64,000 nt of DNA, from contig NZ_CP147407.1 of the NCBI RefSeq assembly GCF_037201815.1, positions 930,001-994,000 of the forward strand, in the 5' to 3' direction. Positions 44,055-52,583 of this stretch are shown in pieces. The DNA is from Metabacillus sp. FJAT-52054 (GTDB lineage Bacteria; Bacillota; Bacilli; Bacillales; Bacillaceae). Below the pieces are notes generated by a model, which worked only from the letters and a program-made list of their open reading frames with translations, was not told the DNA's origin and made no database searches. A program made the translations under genes and the position numbers. Every line of letters begins with the position of its first letter. The stretch's first letter is position 1.

Positions 44055-45035
44055 TTATTTCCCCTCAAGAACCGCTTTCAAATCTGTTTCATAAGCTAGC
44101 AATTCATCACGGATGGCTTTTGCCAAAGGCTCGTAGCCGCCAGCTTCTTTAATAGCAGCCGCTCGGGTTTTTAAGCCTTCAAGCTTCCTGAATTGTGTTT
44201 TTGCTTCTTCGATTTCGCCGGCATCGATGAGCTCTGAGACGCGGTTCATCAGGCGATATTGGGAGATTTCATATTTTGTACGTTCAATCATAATTTTCAC
44301 AGGTGTTACAGACCCTTCTAAAAGAGCCATTCTATATTTTTTATTAGGGACCAGGCCAATTTTTCCTTCTGTTTGCCTCAAGTACTGAATGACTTTGTCA
44401 TAGGTGAGGTTTGCTTGGTGAAGTTCTGTGAGAGGTTCCATATCTGGAAAGGTATCCACATAAATACTCAATGTATAATTGTTTAATGCTAAGTTAATTC
44501 CAGAAGCGTATGCTTCCATATAACGAAGTTCTTCATTAATCTTTCCTGGAAGAGGTTCATAATTCCTAGCACTTTTCATGACTTCTTTGCGCTTTTTCAA
44601 TCGCTCTGCTTTTGCCATGTCTATATCGTATTGTTTGTAGTTCACTTCAGAAGAAATTTGATAAATAATGCTTGCTAACAGCCGGTATTCGGATACTTCG
44701 TAGCCAGTTCGTTCCATTTCTATTTCAACAGGTCGGATATATGAAGATAGTAATATTGAGCGATTTGATGCACCAGATACCCTTGCAATACTCTTTTCAG
44801 CAATATATCGCTGCTTTGCCAAACCATCATATAAGCTTTCTATCTTCTCTATGGAACCCGATGAAATGGCTTCTTTAAACAATGCCAATTTCTTTAAGAG
44901 ACTTTCACCTTGCCTGACCGCTTCTTTACTTTGAGTTGAAACAGCAGCTGCAGATGGTGCAGGTAACCCGGCATTTGCAAGTGGAGATATAAATATTGCT
45001 GCTGTTATCCCAATCAATAGCATTTTTTTACTCAT
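44055..45035 (-). CDS. secreted SbsC-domain-like protein A
   Basis: A 326-residue protein with a signal peptide (residues 1-31) and a long helical body with repeats ending KSARNYEPLPGKINEELR and IKEAGGYEPLAKAIRDELL. The composition and repeated helical hairpins resemble the C-terminal domain of the S-layer protein SbsC. Paralogue of the next gene: the last ~72 residues differ at only three positions, the middle much more. Probably exported to the cell wall; function unknown. AGGAGGG site. Confidence 0.7.
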   Translation of the reverse strand: MSKKMLLIGITAAIFISPLANAGLPAPSAAAVSTQSKEAVRQGESLLKKLALFKEAISSGSIEKIESLYDGLAKQRYIAEKSIARVSGASNRSILLSSYIRPVEIEMERTGYEVSEYRLLASIIYQISSEVNYKQYDIDMAKAERLKKRKEVMKSARNYEPLPGKINEELRYMEAYASGINLALNNYTLSIYVDTFPDMEPLTELHQANLTYDKVIQYLRQTEGKIGLVPNKKYRMALLEGSVTPVKIMIERTKYEISQYRLMNRVSELIDAGEIEEAKTQFRKLEGLKTRAAAIKEAGGYEPLAKAIRDELLAYETDLKAVLEGK

Positions 45036-45157
45036 AACTAGCCCTCCTGAATGTGTTCAAGTGAGTTAATTATAAGGTGAAATGATTCTTTTGTCCTGTG
45101 AAAAAACACCTTATTAATGGAAAAGTTTAGAATGATAACTCCAAATAATAATGAAAA

Positions 45158-45187
45158 ACACCGTCCTCAAATGTTGGACGGTGTTTC
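45158..45187 (-). terminator. terminator of SbsC-like gene B
   Basis: AAACACCGTCC and GGACGGTGTTT arms around TCAAATGTT, with T-run on the minus strand. Confidence 0.88.
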
Positions 45188-45196
45188 AATTTCATC

Positions 45197-46162
45197 TTAT
45201 TTTCCCTCAAGAACGGCTTTCAAATCCGTTTCATAAGCAAGCAATTCATCTCGGATGGCTTTTGCTAAAGGCTCATAGCCGCCAGCTTCTTTAATAGCAG
45301 CAGCGCGAGTTTTTAAGCCTTCCAGCTTGCTGAATTGTGTTTTTGCTTCTTCGATATTGCCGGCATCAATGAGTTCCGAGACGCGGTTCATCAGACGAAG
45401 CTGGGAGATTTCGTATTTTGTACGCTCTACAGTTACTTTCGCAGGCGCAACGAATTCTTGCAGCAGAGATGTTCTATATGCTTTATCAGCCACTTGGCCG
45501 ATTTTCATTTCCGTTTGTTTCACGTAGCGAGTTAAATCATCATAATAAAGATCGGCTTCGTCAATATCAGGTTCAGCGCCTGTGGACTCATCAACCCAAT
45601 AATCATAATAAGATAGATTGTATCCGGCTGCAAAGGACTCTGCTTTACGAAGATCGAGGTTGATGGAGGCAGGAAGCGCTTTGTATCCGCCGGCTTCTTT
45701 AATCGCAGACGCTCGTTTTTTCATACGTTCTAATTTCGCCATATCTGTATCATACGCATAGTAATCATCCTCATCTAATCCAATAAGTATGGTGGATAGC
45801 AGACGAAGCTGTGATACTTCATAAATGGTGCGTTCAATTTCCTTTTTAGCTGGAACTGCATACTTGCTTAAAAGCATATTGCGGTTTGATAAGCCTGATA
45901 CCTTTCCAATTGCCTTCTCAACGATGGAAAGCTGCTTCGTCAGACCATCATACAATTCATTAATTTCGTCAATATTCCCCATGGAAACAGTGTTTTTGTA
46001 AACATTTAGTCTTTTCAGCAAAAGATCACCTTGTTTTACTGCTTCCTTGCTTTGTGCAGATGTGGTTACTGCAGCATAAGCGGATGGTGCTGGTGTTGAA
46101 ACAGCTGCAAGTGGTGTGATCAGCATAGCTGCGGTAATACCTGTTAACAACATTTTTTTCAA
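45197..46162 (-). CDS. secreted SbsC-domain-like protein B
   Basis: A 321-residue paralogue of the preceding gene: signal peptide, then about three helical repeat units with IKEAGGYKALPASIN and the near-identical C-terminal unit. The central region is acidic (DESTGAEPDIDEADLYYDDL). TTG start after AGGGGGAAAAG. Both genes have a TATAATTA(A/T)CTC -10-like sequence upstream and similar terminators, pointing to duplication of the whole transcription unit. Confidence 0.7.
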   Translation of the reverse strand: MKKMLLTGITAAMLITPLAAVSTPAPSAYAAVTTSAQSKEAVKQGDLLLKRLNVYKNTVSMGNIDEINELYDGLTKQLSIVEKAIGKVSGLSNRNMLLSKYAVPAKKEIERTIYEVSQLRLLSTILIGLDEDDYYAYDTDMAKLERMKKRASAIKEAGGYKALPASINLDLRKAESFAAGYNLSYYDYWVDESTGAEPDIDEADLYYDDLTRYVKQTEMKIGQVADKAYRTSLLQEFVAPAKVTVERTKYEISQLRLMNRVSELIDAGNIEEAKTQFSKLEGLKTRAAAIKEAGGYEPLAKAIRDELLAYETDLKAVLEGK

Positions 46163-46405
46163 GTTCTTTTCCCCCTAAAATTCTTTCAATCGAGATAATT
46201 ATAGGGTTGTTCAAAACTTTCATCATGTGTTAAATGGCCTATTTTTTATCATGATTTAGAAGAAGTTGTTTAATATAGAATGTTAGGCAAATATTGGATT
46301 TGTCCCTGGTTTACAAGGGTTTCTTTTATTAGATTCCAGTTTTAAATTATGTAAATTTACAAAATAGGTATACATTTCCAACTACCTGTAATAAAATTAT
46401 GACAT

Positions 46406-46735
46406 ATGAAAAATGAAAAAAATGGAAATGAGCTACTTCAGTTACTGGAAGCACTCTCTAATCCGTATCGGCTCAAAATTATTGAGGCTCTCAGTGGTGA
46501 GCGACAGTATGTGAGTCAGCTTGCGAGAGTTTTAGGGATTAGCAGGCCGCTGCTTTACTTGCATTTAAAAAAGCTGGAGGAGGCTGAATTAATTAAAGGC
46601 GCTGAAGAACGGGGCCAAGATGGGAAGATCATGAAATATTTCGAGGTCATTCCATTTAGATTTGAACTAAATGACAGGATGATTGCAGACGCAGCAGGAA
46701 CAGTCACACTAAAAAATAAGGAGAAGGGGGATTGA
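46406..46735 (+). CDS. ArsR-like HTH regulator without metal cysteines
   Basis: A 109-residue winged-helix protein (LLEALSNPYRLKIIEALSGERQYVSQLARVLGISRPLLYLHLKKLEEAELI). There are no cysteines, so it is not a metal sensor of the ArsR/CadC type. ATG context is AT-rich; no strong site is visible upstream. Leads a three-gene operon with two small membrane proteins. Confidence 0.75.
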   Translation: MKNEKNGNELLQLLEALSNPYRLKIIEALSGERQYVSQLARVLGISRPLLYLHLKKLEEAELIKGAEERGQDGKIMKYFEVIPFRFELNDRMIADAAGTVTLKNKEKGD

Positions 46736-46736
46736 A

Positions 46737-46982
46737 ATGATTAATTCTGGAGATCTTCTGTTTTCAGGTTTTGCTTTACTGGTTACGTTTCTGCCTTTAA
46801 TCATGACGGTTTGTGTCTTGATATTCATCATTCGTGCCTTCCGCCGGTTTGAAATACGCGCGCAGGAACGTCTTCATTTAGAAAAAGAAAACTCTGCCTA
46901 TCAGGAGCAGCAAATGAGAATGATTCAAGACTTAAATGAGCGCATGACCAGCATCGAGAATCTTTTAAAGCAAGTAGATTAG
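46737..46982 (+). CDS. 81-aa membrane protein with coiled-coil tail
   Basis: One N-terminal helix (about 10-35) and a charged heptad-like cytosolic tail (FEIRAQERLHLEKENSAYQEQQ). ATG one base after the regulator's stop, AGAAGGGGG upstream. Probably a partner or target of the regulator; function unknown. Confidence 0.65.
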   Translation: MINSGDLLFSGFALLVTFLPLIMTVCVLIFIIRAFRRFEIRAQERLHLEKENSAYQEQQMRMIQDLNERMTSIENLLKQVD

Positions 46983-47001
46983 AGATGGGGAGGATAAACG
47001 T

Positions 47002-47484
47002 TTGGTTTTTCTTTCAAAAATTGACTCGTTTTTTATAAGAATAATGGTGTGTACAATCCTATTTGTTGGTGTGGTTCTTTTTTTGCCTCTTTATTTTGAT
47101 AAACCAGCAAATGGTACCGTTTATATCGTGGAGATCGCAATTTTTCTATTCATTGCCGTTTTTATGTTTTGGACCATCGCATCCATTCGCTATACTTTTC
47201 AAGAAAAATTCCTGATAGTGAAGGGAGGGCCGATAAGAAGCCGGATCCCTTATGAAGACATCACGCGTGCAATTCCGACACGTGATATTTACACAGGCTA
47301 TCGGCTCCTGTCTGCCCGTTATGCCATCGACCTCTATTACAAATCAGCGATGCTTGGAAGTGTGAAAATTTCTCCCCAAAATCCAAGCCTGTTTCTTGAG
47401 CAATTAAGAAAGCATTGCCCAGATGCCTTAATTGAATCAGACAAAATATTGAAGCTTCTGGGAAGAGAGGAACGCCAGGCGTAA
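47002..47484 (+). CDS. membrane protein with bacterial PH-like domain
   Basis: 160 residues: two membrane helices (about 10-30, 42-62), then a soluble domain FLIVKGGPIRSRIPYEDITRAIPT, ISPQNPSLFLEQLRKHCP, typical of bPH-type domains following paired helices. TTG start after GGGGAGG. Third gene of the operon. Confidence 0.7.
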   Translation: MVFLSKIDSFFIRIMVCTILFVGVVLFLPLYFDKPANGTVYIVEIAIFLFIAVFMFWTIASIRYTFQEKFLIVKGGPIRSRIPYEDITRAIPTRDIYTGYRLLSARYAIDLYYKSAMLGSVKISPQNPSLFLEQLRKHCPDALIESDKILKLLGREERQA

Positions 47485-47485
47485 T

Positions 47486-47929
47486 CTAGTGGCATGATGG
47501 GATGCTGCCGGAAAGGATGCTTGGACCAAGCTGCCCTGATCTTGTACTTGAAAGACGAACCTGCACCTTGCTTTTTTCGAGATCTGCTGTGATGGAATCA
47601 ATTTTACCTGCCCAAATAGGATCATTTGCCGAAGAGTCAGGATATAGTTTAAAGCGCCAGCTAATTTGGCCGGGAATAAATGCAAATCCCTCATAGGTAT
47701 CGAAGTTCCCAAGGTCTCTAGGAGCAGGTAAGTGAAGAGCGTGAAGACTGATGCTAATTCTTTGAAAACTTGGTGTAAGCTTCACTTTATAAATCAGCGC
47801 GGCTCCTTTTGCATTGAATAAGTTTTGATTGACCGGGGCCAAAATCATACTGCATGGCATCTCGACAGCTTTGGCACCCGACGGATGGATAAGGGCAGTA
47901 AAAAGAAGAATGATTAGGAAAAGCTTCAT
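47486..47929 (-). CDS. secreted protein, 147 aa, unknown
   Basis: Signal peptide (1-21, cut near AKA-VE). The mature part is beta-rich (ALIYKVKLTPSFQRISISLHALHLP, GFAFIPGQISWRFKLYP). No recognised family. Ends one base from the convergent PH-domain gene. Confidence 0.6.
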   Translation of the reverse strand: MKLFLIILLFTALIHPSGAKAVEMPCSMILAPVNQNLFNAKGAALIYKVKLTPSFQRISISLHALHLPAPRDLGNFDTYEGFAFIPGQISWRFKLYPDSSANDPIWAGKIDSITADLEKSKVQVRLSSTRSGQLGPSILSGSIPSCH

Positions 47930-48159
47930 ATAGCACCTCTTTCATTTGAATTTCCTTTAGGATTCCCTAATTAAAAACATTATTGTTGCACGTTATGTAT
48001 CAAAATAGATGTATTAGACTCAGAAAAAAATCGCGCAGAATTGTCTTAGCGATTTCTCGCTATGTCCAGCAAATAATATATAAATTTTTCAACAACAATA
48101 ATTGGGAACTTTATCCATGTTAATGCGTATGAATCATAAGGAAGAAAGGAGTGGTATTC

Positions 48160-48366
48160 ATGATGCAGTTCTGTTTAATAGCGGGCATTATCAGCATTAT
48201 CATTTCAGGCATCTCAATTGGTGCTTGGACAAATGGTGAGCAGCAGAGAGCAAATTTCTTTTCAGAGACGAAAGAGCACCGGATTTCACGGACTAAAATT
48301 ACCATGTTTTCCGGATTAGCCGGAGTGATTTTTCTGGGGATCGCAGGACTGATTTGGTATTTATAA
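48160..48366 (+). CDS. DUF5316 small membrane protein
   Basis: A 68-residue protein with two helices (about 3-22, 48-67) and the family-like loop SIGAWTNGEQQRANFFSETKEHR. ATG 9 bases after AAGGAG. Function unknown. Confidence 0.7.
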   Translation: MMQFCLIAGIISIIISGISIGAWTNGEQQRANFFSETKEHRISRTKITMFSGLAGVIFLGIAGLIWYL

Positions 48367-48393
48367 TGTCAAAAACAAAAGGGAGCAGATAGG

Positions 48394-49035
48394 ATGCTGG
48401 ATTTAATCTACTTACTTATTTTTCTAGCCGGTATGTATTTTCTGCTCAAGCACTGGTTTAACGTAAAAAACGCCGTCATACTTTCTCAAACTGCACTGTA
48501 CCCTAAAACAAAGGATGAATACAGCAGCCTGCTCATTCCTAATGAATGGAAAGAGATGGAGGCTATTTCTAAAAATACGAGAGCCTATCAAATCGTGAAA
48601 TGGGGAACGGCCGCTGCCATGATATTAATGGGGTGGTTAATATGGATGGTTTTTTTCACCGATTGGCTGGAGTATGCCTATTTGAATGTGATCTACATGG
48701 TTTTAGTCATTATGAATTTCGTAAAACATCAAGGCAGTCTCCTGATCTTACCTGAGGGCCTTGTTCTTAACGGGAGCTACCGTTCTTTCAAACAAATCAA
48801 GCGGTATGAGGTTGAAAAAATAACCCTCTCTCATCCACTTTATGGGCTGCACGCCCGAATCAACAACGCGTATAAACTATCGATTATACAGAAAAACCTG
48901 TTTGGCTCGCATCATTATGTTGTGGTAGAAGATCAGGAGCATCTAAAACGAATAACGGATTTGCTTGGTCAGCATGGGATACATGGGAAAACGAGGAAAG
49001 ATTATTTGGCGGTAGGAGAAATTAAAAGTTCATGA
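48394..49035 (+). CDS. membrane protein, 213 aa, unknown
   Basis: Three or four helices (about 3-20, 68-90, 97-112) and a C-terminal soluble part (GSLLILPEGLVLNGSYRSFKQIKRYEVEKI) with PH-like/DUF5673-like character. GGGAGCAG site. Follows the DUF5316 gene by 27 bases. Confidence 0.65.
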   Translation: MLDLIYLLIFLAGMYFLLKHWFNVKNAVILSQTALYPKTKDEYSSLLIPNEWKEMEAISKNTRAYQIVKWGTAAAMILMGWLIWMVFFTDWLEYAYLNVIYMVLVIMNFVKHQGSLLILPEGLVLNGSYRSFKQIKRYEVEKITLSHPLYGLHARINNAYKLSIIQKNLFGSHHYVVVEDQEHLKRITDLLGQHGIHGKTRKDYLAVGEIKSS

Positions 49036-49323
49036 ATAGACAGCTGCAGCTCAAATGGAGGAAATTAATAAAAGCTAAACTGATGGCGGATTATTCCTCA
49101 ATAAAGGAAGTAAAAGCAGGCGGGGTTTCTGCAAAGATTCTCTAAGCAGAGGGGAAAAAAGATGCTGGTATGCCGTTACTGATTTGAAGGATGCTAAAAT
49201 GATTTCGATGAAGGGCATGAGGAGATATTAGAGGAATACGGAGCTAAGTCAGCAGGAAAATATGAATCATACGTTTGGGTTTTCCCGGGCATTTTTTTTA
49301 TTTGACCCCTTCATCCAAAAGAC

Positions 49324-49668
49324 TTATTTTTCTAGTGTGAGTTTATCGGTTAGAGAAGTGACTTTTATGGTTTTTCCGTCTTTCTTGAAAGTTTGCATAG
49401 CACCCAATTGTTCGGACTTTGATTCTTTCCAGCCATCCTCTTCTAATTTTGCAAGGTAGGCTTTCGGCAGGCCTTCTTCTTCTTTCATTCCTTTCAGGCT
49501 ATATACTGCAGAGTCCTCTTTTTTCTTTATCTCTTTTGCATCTGCTGGAATGGGGAAGGTGCTTTCAATGGATGACTGTTTAAAGTTTTCTGCATGAGCA
49601 TTGCTGGAGCAGCCTTGCAGAATGAAGATAAGACCTGCAGCTACTGCGGTTATGACTAAGTGTTTCAT
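49324..49668 (-). CDS. small lipoprotein, 114 aa
   Basis: Signal peptide with lipobox IFILQGCSS (Cys 20). The mature part (FPIPADAKEIKKKEDSAVYSLKGM, LAKLEEDGWKESKS) is short and charged. No family recognised. AAAGGAG site on the minus strand. The 288 bases upstream on the plus strand (49036-49323) show no supported gene. Confidence 0.65.
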   Translation of the reverse strand: MKHLVITAVAAGLIFILQGCSSNAHAENFKQSSIESTFPIPADAKEIKKKEDSAVYSLKGMKEEEGLPKAYLAKLEEDGWKESKSEQLGAMQTFKKDGKTIKVTSLTDKLTLEK

Positions 49669-49794
49669 AGTTTCACTCCTTTAAAATAATGGTAACAATT
49701 TCATTATACATAATAAATTGGATAAAAATAGAAAAAGTCCGTATCGGAAAGTCTTTTTTTATTTTTCTTTGACATTTTTAATTGGATTGGTTTT

Positions 49795-49924
49795 GGCTGA
49801 TTTCCGCTGCAGGTTTCTCCCTTTCCGCGGGGCGGGCGGTGAGCCTCCTCGGCGCAAGCGCCTGCGGGGTCTCACCTGTCCCGCTGCTCCCGCAGGAGTA
49901 TCGCACCTTCCGCTCCAATCAGCC
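49795..49924. repeat. GC-rich palindromic intergenic element, copy 2
   Basis: Same element as 28437-28571, here with perfect 8-bp inverted ends GGCTGATT (49795-49802)/AATCAGCC (49917-49924). Internal complement GCGCAAGCGC and GGTGAGCC/GGTCTCACC-type arms would fold into a long hairpin. Confidence 0.87.
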
Positions 49925-49962
49925 TAACCTAAATTTGTTCAAAGTACCTATGTTAAAATCAA

Positions 49963-49993
49963 ACCCCCGGGATGCAAGCGTCCCAGGGGTTTC
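49963..49993 (-). terminator. hairpin at the 3' end of the DUF1761 gene
   Basis: AAACCCC-GGGA and TCCC-GGGGTTT arms around TGCAAGCG; only a weak T-run on either strand. Confidence 0.6.
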
Positions 49994-50041
49994 AATTTCG
50001 TTAAATTCCTATTTTCACGACATCTTAGATAGCTTCTTCTC

Positions 50042-50431
50042 TCAATTCAGCGAACCATGTAAAATGCCTAGTAAGATGAAAATAACCAGATGATCTCCAA
50101 TTGCAATCAGCAAAGCTCTTCTGCTCAATAACCCGAATAGTGAATTTTTCACATACACAATGGAGATGAGAACACCGACAATGAAGCCGATTCCAGCTCC
50201 GGTAAGCCAGTTTTCAGCACCGGTGGATTGAATCAGAATAGCTGTCAGAAACGAGCTAATGAAAGCGACGATGACAGAAAAGACATATTTAAGAGGGCCT
50301 TTGCTTTCATTTTGCGTAAAATTGCCTTTATCCTTGAGTAAAATAGAATAATAAATGCCTCCGTATATCATATACAGGATGCCTCCAGCGAGGATGGCTA
50401 AAAAATTTAGATCAGACATGTTAATCAGCAT
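50042..50431 (-). CDS. DUF1761 membrane protein
   Basis: A 129-residue, four-helix protein (about 8-28, 48-66, 72-90, 108-126) with the GGIYYSILLKDK motif after helix 1, typical of DUF1761. AAGGAG 7 bases before ATG. Next gene upstream on the same strand is the AraC/GyrI regulator, 15 bases away, so they probably share a transcript. Confidence 0.8.
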   Translation of the reverse strand: MLINMSDLNFLAILAGGILYMIYGGIYYSILLKDKGNFTQNESKGPLKYVFSVIVAFISSFLTAILIQSTGAENWLTGAGIGFIVGVLISIVYVKNSLFGLLSRRALLIAIGDHLVIFILLGILHGSLN

Positions 50432-50446
50432 ATGGTTTCTCCTTTT

Positions 50447-51382
50447 CTATTTCGGTTCAACGGCTAAGGCGATGGCCTTGATTCGGCATGTGAGGTCAAG
50501 TGTTCCTCCATTCGGATCAATTTGTACAAATTCAATTGGATTCCCCAAATATTTATAGCCGCTTCTCGGCAGCCAAAAGCTGTAGAGTTCAGAATAGCAC
50601 TCAATCAGCATGCCGCGGTCACTGTAAGGGACAGGCTCGTCGAACTCAACCACCACATGTTTTCCTCCATTAAACGTATACAGTGGTTCCTCAATACTGT
50701 CATGTGAGGTGATTTGCATCAGGCAGTCGTAACGGCTTCTCTCAGGCAGGGTAATGTAAGGGTTATTTCTTGGAATCCCAATCATCCAGGTGTCTTTTTG
50801 GATAAGTCCTCTGGCATTTGACCAGTGATAAAGGTCTTCCCAAGCATTTGGAATGCGATCTGTATAAGATCCGATGTGAAGTTTTTTGACCACACGGAAA
50901 GCTGGGAGTTCAATTGTTTTCACCTTATCCAAATCCAGCCATCTAAATTCATTATAGGGCTGCTTATCGTTCGTTGCTTGCAGATTCTTGCTGAAAAGTT
51001 TAGATTTCTTGCTATCTTCGTATTCCCTTGGAAAACGCTCCAGGTACGCACCTTCCCGCCATTTTTTCGGGCTGGTTTTAAAGGTTTCGTTAAATGAGTA
51101 GGTGAAGTATGAAAGGGACGAAAATCCGCATAAATAGGCGATCTGGGTTATAGGTAAATGCTGTTCATAAATCAGGAAGTGGGCGGCATTTTCCAGTCGG
51201 AGTCTTTTGATATAGGCAGCAGGCGATTCACCGGCTATCCCCTTGAAAATCCGCTGAAAATGAAAAGGAGAATAAGTAGAAACTTTTGCAAGTCTTTCGA
51301 GTGGAAGAGATTCATGGAGATTTTCTTCTATATAATCCATCACTTTTTGTATTTGTCTTTCTTGTTCTTTTCCATAATTCAT
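50447..51382 (-). CDS. AraC-family regulator with GyrI-like effector domain
   Basis: 311 residues: two AraC HTH motifs at the N-terminus (about 8-105: LHESLPLERLAKVSTYSPFHFQRIF, LPITQIAYLCGFSSLSYFTYSF) and a C-terminal GyrI-like ligand-binding domain (about 150-311, ending CRIKAIAL). Members such as BltR/Rob-like proteins sense drugs or cationic compounds. Probably controls itself and the DUF1761 gene. Confidence 0.85.
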   Translation of the reverse strand: MNYGKEQERQIQKVMDYIEENLHESLPLERLAKVSTYSPFHFQRIFKGIAGESPAAYIKRLRLENAAHFLIYEQHLPITQIAYLCGFSSLSYFTYSFNETFKTSPKKWREGAYLERFPREYEDSKKSKLFSKNLQATNDKQPYNEFRWLDLDKVKTIELPAFRVVKKLHIGSYTDRIPNAWEDLYHWSNARGLIQKDTWMIGIPRNNPYITLPERSRYDCLMQITSHDSIEEPLYTFNGGKHVVVEFDEPVPYSDRGMLIECYSELYSFWLPRSGYKYLGNPIEFVQIDPNGGTLDLTCRIKAIALAVEPK

Positions 51383-51466
51383 CTTGGATACCCCTTATCA
51401 AATGAGTTCTCTCTTATTATGGAGAATTTCGGGCTCAATCTCTACCGTTTTTTTTCAAAATATCAA

Positions 51467-51497
51467 TTGACCTTCACGCTGCGTAAAGGTGTAAGCT
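51467..51497 (+). promoter_or_regulatory. MerR-type promoter/operator of the tipA-like gene
   Basis: TTGACC (51467-51472) and TAAGCT (51492-51497) are separated by a 19-base spacer. A 21-bp dyad ACCTT-ACGC/GCGT-AAGGT (51470-51490) fills it. Over-long spacing with a central dyad is the classical MerR activator layout, implying autoactivation. Confidence 0.82.
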
Positions 51498-51521
51498 GAA
51501 TCTATCAGGAGGTGAACACCG

Positions 51522-52286
51522 ATGGAATATACGGTGCAAAAGCTTGCGGAAATGGCAGGAATCACGGCAAGGACGCTCAGATATTATGATGAGATTGGCA
51601 TTCTTAAGCCGGCAAGAATGAACTCATCGGGGTATCGAATTTATGGTCTGGCAGAGGTGGATCGTCTGCAGCAAATCCTCTTTTACCGTGAGCTCGACGT
51701 CAGTCTGGAGCAGATTCAGGAAATCCTGTCTGACCCTCATTTTAACGGAGCGAAAGCCCTTATTGAACATCGTAAAAAGCTCCTGGAAAAACGAAAGCAG
51801 CTGGATTTGCTCATTTCCAATGTGGAGAAGTCGATCTCAGCTGGTGAAGGGAGAATAACGATGTCTGATCAGGAAAAATTTGAAGGCTTTAAGCAAAGTA
51901 TGATTGATGAGAACGAAGCAAAATACGGGAAAGAAATCCGCCAAAAATATGGAGAAGAGACAGTTAAACGCTCGAATGAAAAATTCGAAAATATGACGAA
52001 GGAGCAATACGAGGAAGTAGCGAAGCTTGAGCAGGAGGTTAAAACCGCATTGGCTGAAGCCTTTAAAAAGGGTGATCCTTCAAGTGCTGCTGCTCAAAAA
52101 ACGGCAGAGCTGCATAAGCAGTGGCTCATGTACTACTGGGCTGATTACAGCAGTGAAGCACATGCGGGTCTTGCGGATATGTATGCTGAGGATGACCGGT
52201 TTAAAGCCTATTACGATGAAAAGGAACCGGGACTTGCGGAATTTCTGCGGGATGCAATTTATGTTTATACGGGTTATAAGAAGTAA
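51522..52286 (+). CDS. MerR-family TipA/Mta-like activator
   Basis: 254 residues: MerR winged HTH (1-70: YTVQKLAEMAGITARTLRYYDEIGILKP), a dimerisation coiled coil (about 75-110), and a TipAS antibiotic-recognition domain (about 125-254: HKQWLMYYWADYSSEAHAGLADMY, FLRDAIYVYTG). B. subtilis Mta and Streptomyces TipAL share this layout and activate multidrug exporters. ATG 8 bases after AGGAGGTG. No exporter is adjacent. Confidence 0.88.
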   Translation: MEYTVQKLAEMAGITARTLRYYDEIGILKPARMNSSGYRIYGLAEVDRLQQILFYRELDVSLEQIQEILSDPHFNGAKALIEHRKKLLEKRKQLDLLISNVEKSISAGEGRITMSDQEKFEGFKQSMIDENEAKYGKEIRQKYGEETVKRSNEKFENMTKEQYEEVAKLEQEVKTALAEAFKKGDPSSAAAQKTAELHKQWLMYYWADYSSEAHAGLADMYAEDDRFKAYYDEKEPGLAEFLRDAIYVYTGYKK

Positions 52287-52358
52287 AAGGGAGTGCACGG
52301 AGCTTTGAGCTTCGTCAGACCTCTTATGAAGATACAAGTCTGCCATGAATTATGGAAA

Positions 52359-52488
52359 GTCAGCAATTACCCTTTAAAAGTCAGCAATTAATCTGAGGAA
52401 GTCAGCAATTACGTATCCTTCAAAAGTCAGCAATTACTTTTCAAAAGTCAGCAATTACTCTTCAAAGGCCAGCCATTATCCTTTAATC
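52359..52488. repeat. 21-bp tandem repeat, six degenerate copies
   Basis: Six units start with GTCAGCAATTA (the last is GCCAGCCATTA); five are 21 bp, one is 25 bp. The second half of each unit varies (e.g. CCCTTTAAAA, CTTTTCAAAA). No coding potential. Lies between convergent genes. Confidence 0.88.
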
Positions 52489-52545
52489 GTAAGCAAAGGT
52501 GAAATCTGGCCGCTTTCTCCTCATCAAGTGTGGGAGAAAACAAAT

Positions 52546-52583
52546 AAAAACGATGCGGCTGATTATGCCGCATCGTTTTTATT
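52546..52583. terminator. bidirectional terminator before the nucleoside transporter 3' end
   Basis: AAAACGATGCGGC and GCCGCATCGTTTT arms around TGATTAT; A- and T-runs on both sides. Confidence 0.9.

Noticed and set aside
49036..49323. Possible decayed gene between the 213-aa membrane protein and the small lipoprotein
   Set aside because: Short interrupted frames only; nothing consistent with a named family.
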